Below are positions 1-11,400 of a stretch of 64,000 nucleotides of DNA, one piece after another. How positions within the stretch are numbered: the first letter of the stretch is position 1; each line of letters begins with the position of its first letter. The notes under the pieces were generated by a model. It did no database searches, was not told where the DNA came from, and saw nothing but the letters and a program-made list of their open reading frames with translations. This stretch comes from Polyodon spathula (lineage: Eukaryota > Chordata > Actinopteri > Acipenseriformes > Polyodontidae): positions 998,864-1,062,863 of the forward strand of contig NC_054572.1 in the NCBI RefSeq assembly GCF_017654505.1, given 5' to 3'. The translations under genes and the position numbers were made by a program.

Positions 1-204
1 AGCATGCGTTGCGTTTTTTCAGTAAACAAGGCTTGTCTGTTTGCACTGTAAAGAAATGCAATAGCATGGGGCGATCTGTTTTAGATAATCAACAGCTATT
101 TAGGGTGTTTGTACAGCTAAGTGTAACGGACAGTGTTGTGTGATGTAGAGTCTGTCCTGTCCCCTGTCTCGGAGAAAGCTCTAACACCACAGACACAAAC
201 GAGC

Positions 205-450
205 CTGGCCCTTTGGCATTGTGGTTAAGATGCTCTTTTGCAGAGCGCAGGGTTGTTGGTTCACACCCAGCCTCCACCCAGTTACATGTGCTGCACAAAA
301 AGAGGGAGGAGAATCTCTAAGCACTTCCAGTCCCAGTAAGGGACGGGTACCTAATCTGATTGCTAATCATTTAGGTAGGCTTCATTTTACAATTCTAATG
401 GGTTCCCTCTCCCAAATAATGCTGCCCAGTTAGATTAGACCTAGGCTTGT
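205..450 (+). repeat. tRNA-derived SINE fragment
   Basis: An RNA polymerase III A-box-like TGTGGTTAAGATGC (about 220-233) is followed at tRNA spacing by a B-box-like GGTTCACACCC (258-268). The acceptor-stem ends do not pair as in a tRNA gene and an unrelated tail follows, so this is a SINE head and not a functional tRNA. The 3' limit is a guess. Confidence 0.5.
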
Positions 451-960
451 ATTTGGGTTATAAAGCCTAAAAACTTCTGTTGTTCTGTAGTTGGTAACCA
501 TTTGAAAGCAGTCACTGTAGAAATCACGCTGGTTTCCAGAGAAGAGTTTAAAGCAGTCAAAACAAGAACCTGCCCTTCATTGACTTGCTATCTCTTGTGT
601 ATAATGGAAAGTTGTCTTCCTTATGCAGTCCGGTGGAATATTCAGTCTTTCTTGACACAAGAATGAGTTACACTGATGCTACTGAACCTCCCTGTTAACA
701 TCATTGTTTTTTCTGTTGATTGATTTAGATGCGTAATTAAAATGGATTGATTTGGGAAAACTCAATATTTTTCACCCTGGGGAAAATTAAGCCAGCCTTT
801 AGTTTATGGACCCATTTATAAAACATCTATACATGTAAAAGTTTTGATGATTTAATAACAAGGACTAACAGTTCAGTGCAGTAACATTTTAATGATGCTA
901 AATATTTTAAATATTTATATAGTGTAAGAGTTGTTTTTGTGTTACTTTAGTAGAGAAGTA

Positions 961-1003
961 CAGCTATGGCTAAAAAGTTTTGCATCACCTAGAATTTAGG
1001 ATT

Positions 1004-1076
<73 letters not shown>

Positions 1077-1362
1077 CATGTGTGTGTGGTTTTAGAAATT
1101 TTATTGAACATCTTCTAATCAAAGAAACTATAAAAATGATATTGCAGATGTCTACTAGAAGCCATCATAGTAGTAGAGTATTTCATGATAGACTCTGAAA
1201 TCTCTAATTTTTCAATAATTGTCAGTTTTTCATTAAGCATATGGAAAACTACAAAGCAGCGCTATGTAATTCAATAGGTTAACATAATATTATTCAGCAG
1301 GTTTCATTTGACTTTATGAAGCTAAATTATTTAATTCTAAAGGGTGCTTTTGGCCATAGCTG
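961..1362 (+). mobile_element. Tc1/mariner-type MITE, copy 1 (interrupted by TA repeat)
   Basis: The left end CAGCTATGGCTAAAAAGTTT and right end AAAGGGTGCTTTTGGCCATAGCTG form terminal inverted repeats. TA dinucleotides flank both ends (959-960, 1363-1364), as expected of Tc1/mariner insertion. No transposase frame is present. The interior matches the copy at 22362-22676 in inverse orientation, including AGTAGTAGAGTATTTCAT. A (TA)n tract (1007-1063) has expanded near the left end. Confidence 0.8.
1007..1088. repeat. (AT)n then (TG)n microsatellite
   Basis: About 28 AT units are followed by a short TG-rich stretch, inside MITE copy 1. Confidence 0.95.
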
Positions 1363-1919
1363 TAAGATTTCTAAAATGATAAGAAAACCTGGTAATTCTG
1401 CTGGTAAAGGTTTGGAAACTACAAGAGCATGATGGTAAAAACCCTGTTTACCAACTCAGAAATTTTGTTGAAATTACTGTTGAAGTTAGAAAATCATATG
1501 ACAGTCACTCGACTCCCCCGTGCACGTCTCTTTACACTGCTTCCAGTTCTGTGTTCAGAATTCACTGGGGAACTCCCTTCACGGGGATCTCGCCTGCAAA
1601 CCGCACGGCTGAAAGTCCTGCTCTACAGCACTGGGAATACCCACCTGTAACATTATCAACCCAAAACTGCAGAAACGCCATTGGCTGACCGCATCGTTGG
1701 CAGTGGTAAAGGAATCCAGGAAAGAACATGATCTGCTGTGTCACAGCATTGCTATCGCAAGGGGATGCAGCCATTGTAGAACTAGTCAGAAACTTGTGTG
1801 TATGTTACCAAGGGGTGGAAGAGAGGAACAACTGCCTTGCTGCTAGAGCTAGGAATACTTCTGCTAACTTAACATGATCCAGTGAGCGGTACAAACAGGA
1901 CTGCTCCACTTACCTCGAG

Positions 1920-1934
1920 TTAGGGTTAGGGTTA
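1920..1934 (+). repeat. Short interstitial telomere-like repeat
   Basis: TTAGGGTTAGGGTTA is 2.5 units of the vertebrate telomere repeat in an internal position. It could be a chance match or a double-strand-break repair scar. Confidence 0.5.
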
Positions 1935-2163
1935 CTAAACGTGCCCCATACACCACTAGATATTAACCAGCTGGAGTCAACAACACCAGCAACAAATATA
2001 GATATTTCCAGAGTGCAAAACAACTTGTTTAGTGAAGGCACAGATGGGATCAGCTTGACATAAAACAGGACAAGGGATATTAGGGTGACGCAGTTCCTTA
2101 AGGTGCTCTGTGGCCTGGCCATGTGGAATCCTATTCATTTCAGTGCTGTGTGTTTCTTTTCAG

Positions 2164-2212
2164 TGATCTTGCCAGTGAAGAGGACTCCGCACCCCGCCCC
2201 GTCTCCTGCACC
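2164..2212 (+). other. tfeb: 5' UTR part of TFEB exon 1, open in frame
   Basis: These 49 nt lie between the acceptor AG (2162-2163) and the ATG. After one leftover base they read as 16 sense codons in frame with the ATG (DLASEEDSAPRPVSCT). TFE3 and MITF-A have coding sequence at the equivalent place. Here it is most simply 5' UTR, with an N-terminally extended isoform as the alternative. Since the exon is entered by splicing, at least one exon must lie further upstream. Confidence 0.6.
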
Positions 2213-2407
2213 ATGGCCTCCCGCATCGGCCTGCGTCTGCAGCTCATGCGCGACCAGCTGCAGCAGGAGGAGCAGCGTGAGAGGGAGCAGCAGCAGCAGG
2301 CAGCCATGCATTACATGCAGCAGCGCATGCCTGTCCCACAGACCCCTGCCATTAACACTCCTGTCCACTTCCAGTCCCCCATGCAAGTCCCAGTCGAGGT
2401 GCTCAAG
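2213..2407 (+). CDS. tfeb: TFEB coding exon 1 (residues 1-65)
   Basis: A pyrimidine-rich acceptor ends at 2163. The exon begins with 49 nt before the ATG at 2213 and ends in a GTAGGT donor at 2408, in phase 0. It encodes [15 protein letters not shown], a Gln/Glu/Arg-rich stretch, then [13 protein letters not shown] and VEVLK. In human TFEB, Ser3/Arg4 and Gln10/Leu11 lie in the segment that binds active Rag GTPases and brings TFEB to lysosomal mTORC1; all four are present here. The ATG sits in a good Kozak context (CACCATGG) and gives the same N-terminus as mammalian TFEB. The frame is also open upstream to the acceptor, so a longer isoform is possible. Confidence 0.93.
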
Positions 2408-5400
2408 GTAGGTGTGCTTTAGTGCCTGTGCTCCACACTTACAGTAATCAGTGTTGCATGGTAGAGAACAGACTGATTGCAAAAGTTGTGAAATGCCATG
2501 GCAAATGTATAACAATTGTATACCGAAAGCACAGGCTGAGTATAAGAGATGCATGGTAATCCAAGGTAATCAGAAACAAGCTTAATACAAGCTTAATCAG
2601 CTACAAAATGGCCATGCAAATGAAGCGTGTTGAAGGTTTATATGGAGGTGTGAGGATCACATTGTCACTTCTTCACAGTGTACAAGCTTGCGATTTTTGC
2701 TGATCTGCTCGAGATGATGTCTGGCAGAACTGTTAAAACTAGATTTAGAACATTTCAAAATGAGCAAATGTAAATATTAAACGCCTGTTTAATTTTATAT
2801 TTTACAAAGTGGTTAAGTTAAAGAAAATTTACAAAAATGATGGGGGGGTGGGGGGGAGCGGCGAAGGGGGGACGTGTCCAAAACTTTGCTCACACCTCAT
2901 TTAACTGAGAAAATGCATTCCTTTAAATCACTGCTTAATCACCCCTGCCTGATTGCATTAAATAACAGACGGAGTGAAAGTGTGTGTGTGTGTGTGCGCG
3001 CGTGTGCATGTGTGTGTGTGGGCAGGTGTTACTTTCAATATGCGGACAAAATTTGATAAAATGTCCCCACAAAGATAGTATCTCCTGAAAAAACAACGAT
3101 GTGGGGACATCCCAACTTTGTAAAACATGTTTCTAAGAACTAAGTATGCATTTAAAAAAAATAAAAATAAATATGTGCCAAAATATTTAGTTTCTAGACT
3201 TTCACTCTGTGTAGAGTTTTGTCTGAATGGAGTTAGAAATAGTAAATGAAAATATAGTGCGAGTCAATGAGAAGTCCCTACAAGTACAGGAATGCACTGA
3301 GTGGGTGAGGTGACTGACTGACTGACTGACTGACTGAGTGACTGACTGAATGAAACAGCTGTGATTTTGTGAACAGTATATGTGAAAGCATTTTGGTGCT
3401 CAGGATTGCTGCTTCAGTTTCTGTTCTCGGACCATTGACAGAACAAGCTAAGGGACTGAATGAGAGTTCATACCCACAGGATGAACGACAGTTTTTAAGA
3501 AGTGGTGGGGTAGCTCAGTCTCCATGGCAATATTTTTGAGACCAGTGCCCAGAGCCACATGTTACCAGCTTGGACCTCCAGCGGTGAAAGGCTAGTGCAT
3601 TAACCCACTGTGCTGCCAAGCTCCCCCACCTCCTCAAGCTAGCTTTTAAAAAAGCGCTGGTGTTGAGTAACAATGTGAGCTGTGGATCAGGGGGAGGTTT
3701 AACTGGGCAGTAATCCCTCATGTGCTGGAGCGGGGTGTCCCCACCATGTGAGTTAAGAAGCAGGAACCACGGTGGTAAAGCTGGTTCCCACTCTTGGGAA
3801 AGCTGCCATTAGACCAGACCACATAGCTGAGTGCAGCACAGACTGCTTGCATGTTAGACGAAGGCAGGGCGCCTTGTTGCAGGGAAAGCGCTTCACTGGG
3901 GAACATGCGGTGGACTAGCAGCCAGGTAAGGAAGTTGGGAACTTTTGTTAAGTTTCTTCCATAATGCATACTCTGGAACTGTAGTGTTAGTAGTGTAGTT
4001 GCTTCCTTGTGCAACTGCACTACTTAAAAAAATAAATAAATAAAAAATGATAAGGCAGAGTTGTGGGATTTTATTTGCACAGGACTGAATATCCTGCATG
4101 TATGTTGTAGGTATCTTAAGGTCATTTAATTTAATTTGAAAAAAGGAGCGCGTTATCTAAAGTGTTAGATGGTAATCTTGATTTTTTTTTTTTTTTTTTT
4201 TTCACTGCTGACTCCGGTGTTAACTTCAACATCATCTCAACATTTTGTTGTAGCAAAGACTGTTTGGAAGAGCCAAAGTAAATAAAAAAAAACAATAAAA
4301 AAGTTTTCTTAAAAATAAACCCCTCCCCCACCCGCCCTTCGTCCCTGAGGTGAAGGCTCTGGGATTTACTGCTTTCTCAAAGGCCCCAGCTTTCTCAGCA
4401 CCGGGCTTGAAACTTGAGGGTTAGGTAACTGTCTGGGTCATTCCTGCTTGCACTGCGTTTGTGAGCGTTTGTGTCAGTCTGTGACTCTGTGTGGTCCTTG
4501 GCTGCTAGTGCCCAGATCTTTGAAGATCTTGGTTTGATGTGAAGCTATGAAAACCTACAACATGGGAGCTGATTAGTCATCTGTTAATTGATGGCATATT
4601 TACAATATGGGAGTGTATGCATTCTGTGTCAGGTAAACCAATAATGCAATGTGTTCCAGTAATGCAAAATCAAAGAACGTTATCAGAATAACCTTATTTC
4701 ATTACACACATTTCTGTTCAATATGTATGTCTTAGTTATTGATTCGGGACTATTTAAAGGCATTGAAAAGAGGCTTCCAGTTTACAATGCTACCTATATA
4801 CTAACTCTCCTGTGGTCATGAACTGGAAACCAGTAATCGGATGTAGGTTACCTTACAATGCCTTGGAATGACACTGCATCAAAAGTGAGTTATCTTTTTA
4901 AAATCGGAAGACATAAATGAGTTACTTGCGTTCGCGTGATTTGTCATTTAAATATAGGCTTATATAAATGATTACACCCGGACGGCATATTCTGGTTGGG
5001 TGCGTCGCTCTGTATTTACGAGTGTCCTTTGTGTGTCTTGGCTGACAGGTGCAGACTCACCTGGAGAACCCCACCAAGTACCACATCCAGCAGTCGCAGA
5101 GGCAGCAGGTGAAGCAGTACCTGTCCACCACCTTCGCCAACAAGCAGACACTGCAGGCCGTGAGCGGGGTCCAGCCCTCACCTCCGCCCCCCGTCCCTTC
5201 CCCCCACATGAGACCGGACCTCCTAGTCAACACCTCCACTGGGAACAGCACTCCCAACAGCCCCATGGCCCTGCTCAACATCAGCTCCAACCCTGAGAGA
5301 GAGGTAGCTCCTACAAGCTCTCATTCATTTGTGTTTTTATGAATGCGTTTGTATTTTCAGCATCCTCGTGTGTCGCATTTGAGATGACAAGCCAGATATG

Positions 5401-8400
5401 TGCAGTTCTAGACCATGTTAAGTGTCGAATCTGGTTCTAAAGCCGAGGGAGCACAAAGTCACCTTATGGCTTGGAACTTACTTTCAGGCCACTGCATGGC
5501 GCACTTGGGGAGACTTGGGGTTTTGATACAGTAAAATGGCTTCAAACTAGGTCTCTTGGTTTCCTGGAACCAGGTTTCAAGCCACTGTTCCCGAAAAAGT
5601 GGGTTTGTGTTCCCTCAGCTTGGGAGAGCCCTTTTTTTGTATACACCATCTGGTGGATATCTGCAGCTACTACCACTTCAGCAGGGTAAATATGTAACAC
5701 ACATAACTGAGTAACTCCGATGCTTGAATGGCTACATTTTGAGATGTTAATTAGTTAACAGCATGTACTATTGTTAGTACTGCAGTTGTAGTAGCACATA
5801 ATGGCATTTTAAGAAGCGAGTCAAAATCAAAATTGGTTTACATTTTCGTACTTTTTTTAGTATTGAATTCATTTATATTTTCCTTCTTCCACCTTAGCTA
5901 AAAATGAAGCTGCAGTGTTGCCTGTGTTGGTCTTTGTGTCTGTGTTGCTGTAGAGCATTTTGCCTGCAGTTTAACTGCATTGTGGTATTTTACAGTACAT
6001 GCAGCTGTTTGCACATGCGGTTACTTGTGACTCCTGTTATAATTCACAACGAAACGGCAGTGTTTTATTTACAGTATTTGGACATGCTTTAACTAAGAAC
6101 AGCAAACTCTCTTACAGCTGTATGATGGAAGTAATTATAAACACATACTGTGCTTGTGTTTTGAAGGTCTGTAAAATTAAAATTGGTCAAGGTTTTGTAG
6201 ACCATGAACCCACTAGAAATGAATTGTTTTGTGGCACACATTCATTGTTAATTAAATCTGGTACAGGGGACTTTTGTATCTCTTCAGCAGGATGTGTGGT
6301 TAAGAATTAAATTCGTTGTCTTTTTTTAGGCAATTGCATTAATGTGTGTGAAGCCAGGTTTGGTTATTTTATGGTTCAACAGCTCTCTACTTGTGGGTTT
6401 ATTTAATTGTATGAGAACAGGGCTCGTTTTTATTTGTAACACTTTTGTTTTTTGTCTATATCGATGCTGGTTAGGCACCTTCACATTTTAGCTAAAATCT
6501 TGTATTTGTGTCACATACTCGGCCTCTACTTTTCAGCATGTTTGTGATTAATTGCCCAGCTTTGATTTTTATGTTTGAAGGCAAAGGCAGTTGCATTTAT
6601 ACAGAGTTATTTGTACAGGAAATATACAAAAATAAAATGATAATTTGACCGTCATACTCCCCCAAACCCTTTAAAAATAAATACAATTAAAGTATGACCT
6701 TTCTTTCCATTCAGATGGATGATGTAATCGATGACATCATTAGTCTGGAGTCCAGCTATAATGACGATATACTGGCTTACATTGACCCTGTGCAGATGCC
6801 AAACACAGTAAGTGACATTGAAAATCCTACACCTTTTTATCCCCCCACACATACACTAGAAGGACGGGTTGTTGGCTACAATCACTGAATAGGGGGTTTG
6901 TTTTTGGTGTGATGATTAGAGCTGGGTTTTGTTCATGGTAAAACATGGCTTATTTCACAGTGTAAAAATAGGAATTTCAAGATATTTCACACTTAAATTC
7001 AAATACTTACCTGAAAGACATGTTCAGTTGTAGAATATTTAGGGTTTTTTTTTTTACGTCCAACTTAAGAGACATTCTACTTTCACGATCAGTGATTTGT
7101 CAGAAAATAAAAAAATAAATAAATGTAAAAATAACAACAGACACGTGAAATGTCCCCTTCTTGGTCTGGACAGAGCGATCTTCAGCAGAAATATTTCCGA
7201 TGTTTGATGCAGCTGGTGGCTTTTTCTTTGAAAACATTTTAAAGAAATCGTGCAGCTCTATGCAGTGTGTGTTCAGTCATTTACCGGAAGCAAACTAAAC
7301 CGGCTGCAGGGTTCCTAAATGCAGCGTAACAGGCAGTGCGTCAATAAGGCAAACGTTTGCTATATTTATTTTTAAGTGATTAAAAATATGTATATTTCCA
7401 CTGTTTTTTTCAGAAATGGGAATTTTCACAAGAACCACACATTACGTGACAATGGGTAAATTTCACGGAAATCGTGAAATCCTTGATAACCATGAAAACA
7501 ATGGTAGCCTTAGTGACGGGGAACGATGCAGGTTCCATTCTGTTTAGAGATCAGGTTTTGTTGATTCTGTCTTGCTCATTCTCTGAGAAGTGCTAATATG
7601 GGTCCCATTTATCTTGTGTGACTTGGTTATTTATGTACAGCATTATGATTGTCTTTCAACCAAATAGTCTTTCAACCAGAAAGGTACTGAAACACAACTA
7701 AAATACAGTTTTTAATCTGTATTTAATATTTAACTATTACTAACTAATATTTAAAATCTGTATTTAACTTAATAAGAATTTATGACATGAATTGATAAGT
7801 ATTGCCTTAGTGCCTTTGTCCGTCTTGTCAGAATGCTTTGTAAGACTCTGTGTGTCAGTGGCTGTGTTGGTGTTTGAGTCCGCAGTCGTAGTCGCTGCTC
7901 TGTTGCTGTCGTCTGCACATTTTCAGCCTTCTTAAAGCAGGAGTTGGTAATAGAAGAAGATCTTAATGCTCTTATTGCATGAAGAGGACTGCTGACCGAG
8001 TCAGGCAGTTGCGCGGGTTTATGTGACTTTGCTTGCTGAGTATTATGTGAGATCTGGTTTGTCTGTACCACTGATTGAGGTGCAGCTCATATCAAGACCT
8101 GCGTATCGTTACGCCCTTTGTCAAAAGAACTCACTTGGACAATTCAGATCCCAGCTGTTTCTCCATACTCAATAAATACAGTATTTAGACCCTTGTGGTA
8201 ATTCATTGGTTGCCTGTTTGGAACGTGAACAGCAGTAGTGGCGACTGTAATCGTTAAACACATTCTCCGAAACGGCTGAGCAGAAAGGACAGGCGTTCAG
8301 CTGCACCACTGTCACTTATTAATAACACCGCAGGGTACAGATTCAAGAAAGCCACCTGTTTGTGGCTAATCTCCGATTCCAACCCTTTAGTGAAGTCATG

Positions 8401-11400
8401 CATTTCTTTTTTTTTTTTTTTTTCCCCCTGAAATGGCTTGCTAAAGACGAGGAAATAAGGAGCTGTGCGTTAATGTTTGCTGAACCCCAGTGCGCTCCAC
8501 TCCGATACTGCCTGGGATAATTGTCTTACTTTGATTGCCTGCAGCAGGGTTAGGCAGCCTTGGCTCTTCCAATCCATTCCACTGCAGGACTTTGTTCCAG
8601 CTCGGTGCTTAATTATTGAATTGACCCTGTTGGAGGTCATTTCAGTAGTTACATGTCTGGTTGGAATACAGGGCTGGAATGGAACGGATTGAATGCGCTA
8701 AGAGTGCATACCGCTGTCGAACAGACTAATCATAGATTTAAAATGGAAGTAAAAGCAACAGAGCCCAGATCTAATATGTAACTGATGAAAAATAATTTTG
8801 CTATTTTCATTGCTGTAGCATATTTTTGATGGCTGATGCTTTTGGTCGGTTCATTCTCCGGGATACCCTTGGAATTAAAAAAAAATAATAATAATTAAAA
8901 AAAATAAATCTGTGCCTAAAATATTTAAAAACAGCTGACTCCCATATGGTTTAATTTTATGCCATTTCTGTGTCTGCCTTAGAATGGCTGAAGTGTTTGA
9001 TTAAAGCAGCAGAACCCCACAGTCGCATACAGTTTCGCACTAAGATATCAGTCTTTGGTGAATGTAGTTTAGCCTTCTGAAAGTTTCTTTTTGATGCTTT
9101 CTAGTTAAAAGAAACGCATCCAACAAACATGAGGAGCTTTAAACTGTGTGCGACTCTTGCATTCGGTGTGCCTGATAAAGCTCAAAGTAAATCCTGGACT
9201 GGTTTACACTGCTGTATGAGTCTTACCTGTTTGCTAAAAACAAAACAGTGTGCTTTCCCAAGAAAGAAAATTCAGCGATCTCAGTGTAGTACTTTGCTCT
9301 TTGACTGGGAGCTTTAAACTGACTGCTAACAAAATTAACAATTAAACCGGCGCAGGTTAAACCTGTTTACAAGACACTTTTTTGAGGGGAGAATTGGCCC
9401 AAGATGCAAACAAGGCCAGCTGAAAGTCCAATGGGGGAAAAGTTCACTCTCTTCTCTAAAAAAAATACAAAAAACAGGCATCTGAGTTTGATAGCCTTCT
9501 TAGTCTAGTCAAGACAAGTAGGAGACAGTAAGTGAGCCAGCAGACAGCCATTATGAAAGGAAAATCTTACGCAATTGTGGAGGTTGTTGATGGGCAACAA
9601 ATGCAGCTGGTAAGCATGCAGTACTAATGCTGCAAATTACTGCAAATAACTGCAGGTATAGGTGGCATAATCTAGTTTTGTACTCCATTCACACTAATTC
9701 AAAATCACAGGTTCACAGTAATGTACTGGTACACTGGTTGCATACTGTAATTTGCATTAGTCTTTGTAATGATGTGCACTTGCCAGTGGCTCATTTTGAA
9801 AGAATTGAGTTTCTTCTGGTAGTTTTTAGGTGAGATGTAGTGCTCAGTGAGAGCTTTGCATGATAATTGTGTCCTGTTTGCCTCTGTTTTAATTGACGGT
9901 CTGCAGAAAGGGGCCAGGATAATGTTTGAGTGGAACAGAAAAAAAAAAAGCATTAAGGGCATTTTGGTAAAAAAAATGTGATGCATTTTTGAAGTTTGTA
10001 TTTGAAGTGTGTGTATTTTGTAATTTTAATAAAATCTGCTTCCTTGCATTGGTTCTGAAAAGGCTTGATCCTGTTGTATTAAATACACTAATATTGTGTT
10101 TATTGTTTGTTTGGTGGCAGGGATTTGCACTTTTTCACAATAGTTGCACTTCTCAGCAACGCTGCAATTTTGCAAAATACGATTTGTTTTTAAAAAGAGG
10201 AATAAATACAGTGAGAAAAATATGCATGATTTATTTCTAAGAAATGACTTAATTGCTCAAATCTGTGTGTTTATCCCTGGTAGATTAAAGCTCCTTAATG
10301 CTCTTACATGGTTCAGTAGTTTAATCTGTATTGAAGAACACTGTGCTGAATCTTAACTTGAACACAGCTGCAGGGTCAGGCCACTTTAGCAGGACTCGGT
10401 TGTTCCTAATAAAGTGGCCACCCCCTCTGTTCATGTTATAAGCTGCAGTTCTCGTATTTTTTTTGCCTCTGTTCACTGTGCTAGAATGCTGGAACCACAT
10501 CATTCCGAGTGATGTTCAGCCAGCCACACTCAATCATCTGAAAGATGATCTATTTGGCACCACTGAAACTAAATAAAATTAAACCTATCCGTCTTGATAT
10601 TAGAAAGTCTCTTCACCTCTCTTTGCCTCCCGGTATTATGGCGCAATGGTATTTATTTCACAGTGTTTCTGAAGGTAAATCATTACATTTCTGGCAAGGT
10701 GCAGTAGAGATTGCTTTGTTTTTATCACTATGTTTTATCTCTTGTTTTATTGCTTGCTCAGATACTGAATAGCGTATATAAAGATGATGGATTAGATAGG
10801 GTATAGAAAGGGTGCACTAAAATTCTATATCTTAAACAAAACATTTAAAAAAACACACAGTGTTAGAATGTGGGGTTCATTTGGAAAGTGGCTTCTGCAG
10901 CCTTTTCTGGTTCCACAGCGATGTCTTTGTGTGGGACCCTGCACTGCTCTGAGCTAGACAGTGACAGTGTGATACAGTGTCAGTAGACAGTGTGATACAG
11001 TGCATTGACCGTTGAGACCCATGCTCTTTTTTGTTTTATTCAAGCTGCCCCTCTCCAGCAGTCATTTAGATGTGTACACTGGCCCTGGGATGGCCGGCCC
11101 CACCATTGGCATGACCAGCAACTCCTGCCCAGCGAACATCGCCATCAAAAGGGAAATGTCAGGTAAGCACAGTTTACTGCTGTCGGCTCAGGCAGCAGAT
11201 CAAACAGTATTGGAAACCCCAGAGAGGTATGTTAAAGCATTTGAAAAAAAATGCATAATATAGTATAAGCAAGGGAAAAGCATGGGAAAACTGCAAAAAT
11301 ACAATAGTAAACTTTTATAAAGGTAGCGGCACAAGTTTTTGTCACAGCCACAGCTGGCAGTTCTTGCAGATGGAGAGAGTCCCAGAACTGAAGAGCTGAT

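Larger units (their letters stand above)
1..2163. other. Upstream flank or intron before TFEB exon 1
   Basis: No exon is recognised. It contains a tRNA-derived SINE fragment (about 205-450), a MITE (961-1362) and a short telomere-like repeat (1920-1934). Because the first visible TFEB exon is acceptor-bounded, much of this stretch is probably intron. No CpG-rich promoter is evident. Confidence 0.6.
2408..5048 (+). other. tfeb: TFEB intron 1
   Basis: No alternative coding exon is recognised. It contains a G-rich run (2842-2871), a GT microsatellite (about 2981-3020), a GACT tetranucleotide repeat (3311-3349), a tRNA-derived SINE on the minus strand (3500-3632) and a poly-T run (4181-4201). 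Confidence 0.8.

Noticed and set aside
205..280. Possible functional tRNA gene
   Set aside because: A- and B-box-like motifs exist, but the arms do not pair as in a tRNA and the sequence continues as a repeat tail.
980..1198. Open frame with Tyr-Ile repeats
   Set aside because: Translation of a TA microsatellite in a MITE.
2135..2554. Minus-strand 139-codon frame over TFEB exon 1
   Set aside because: Antisense shadow of the exon and flanking intron; no recognisable protein.
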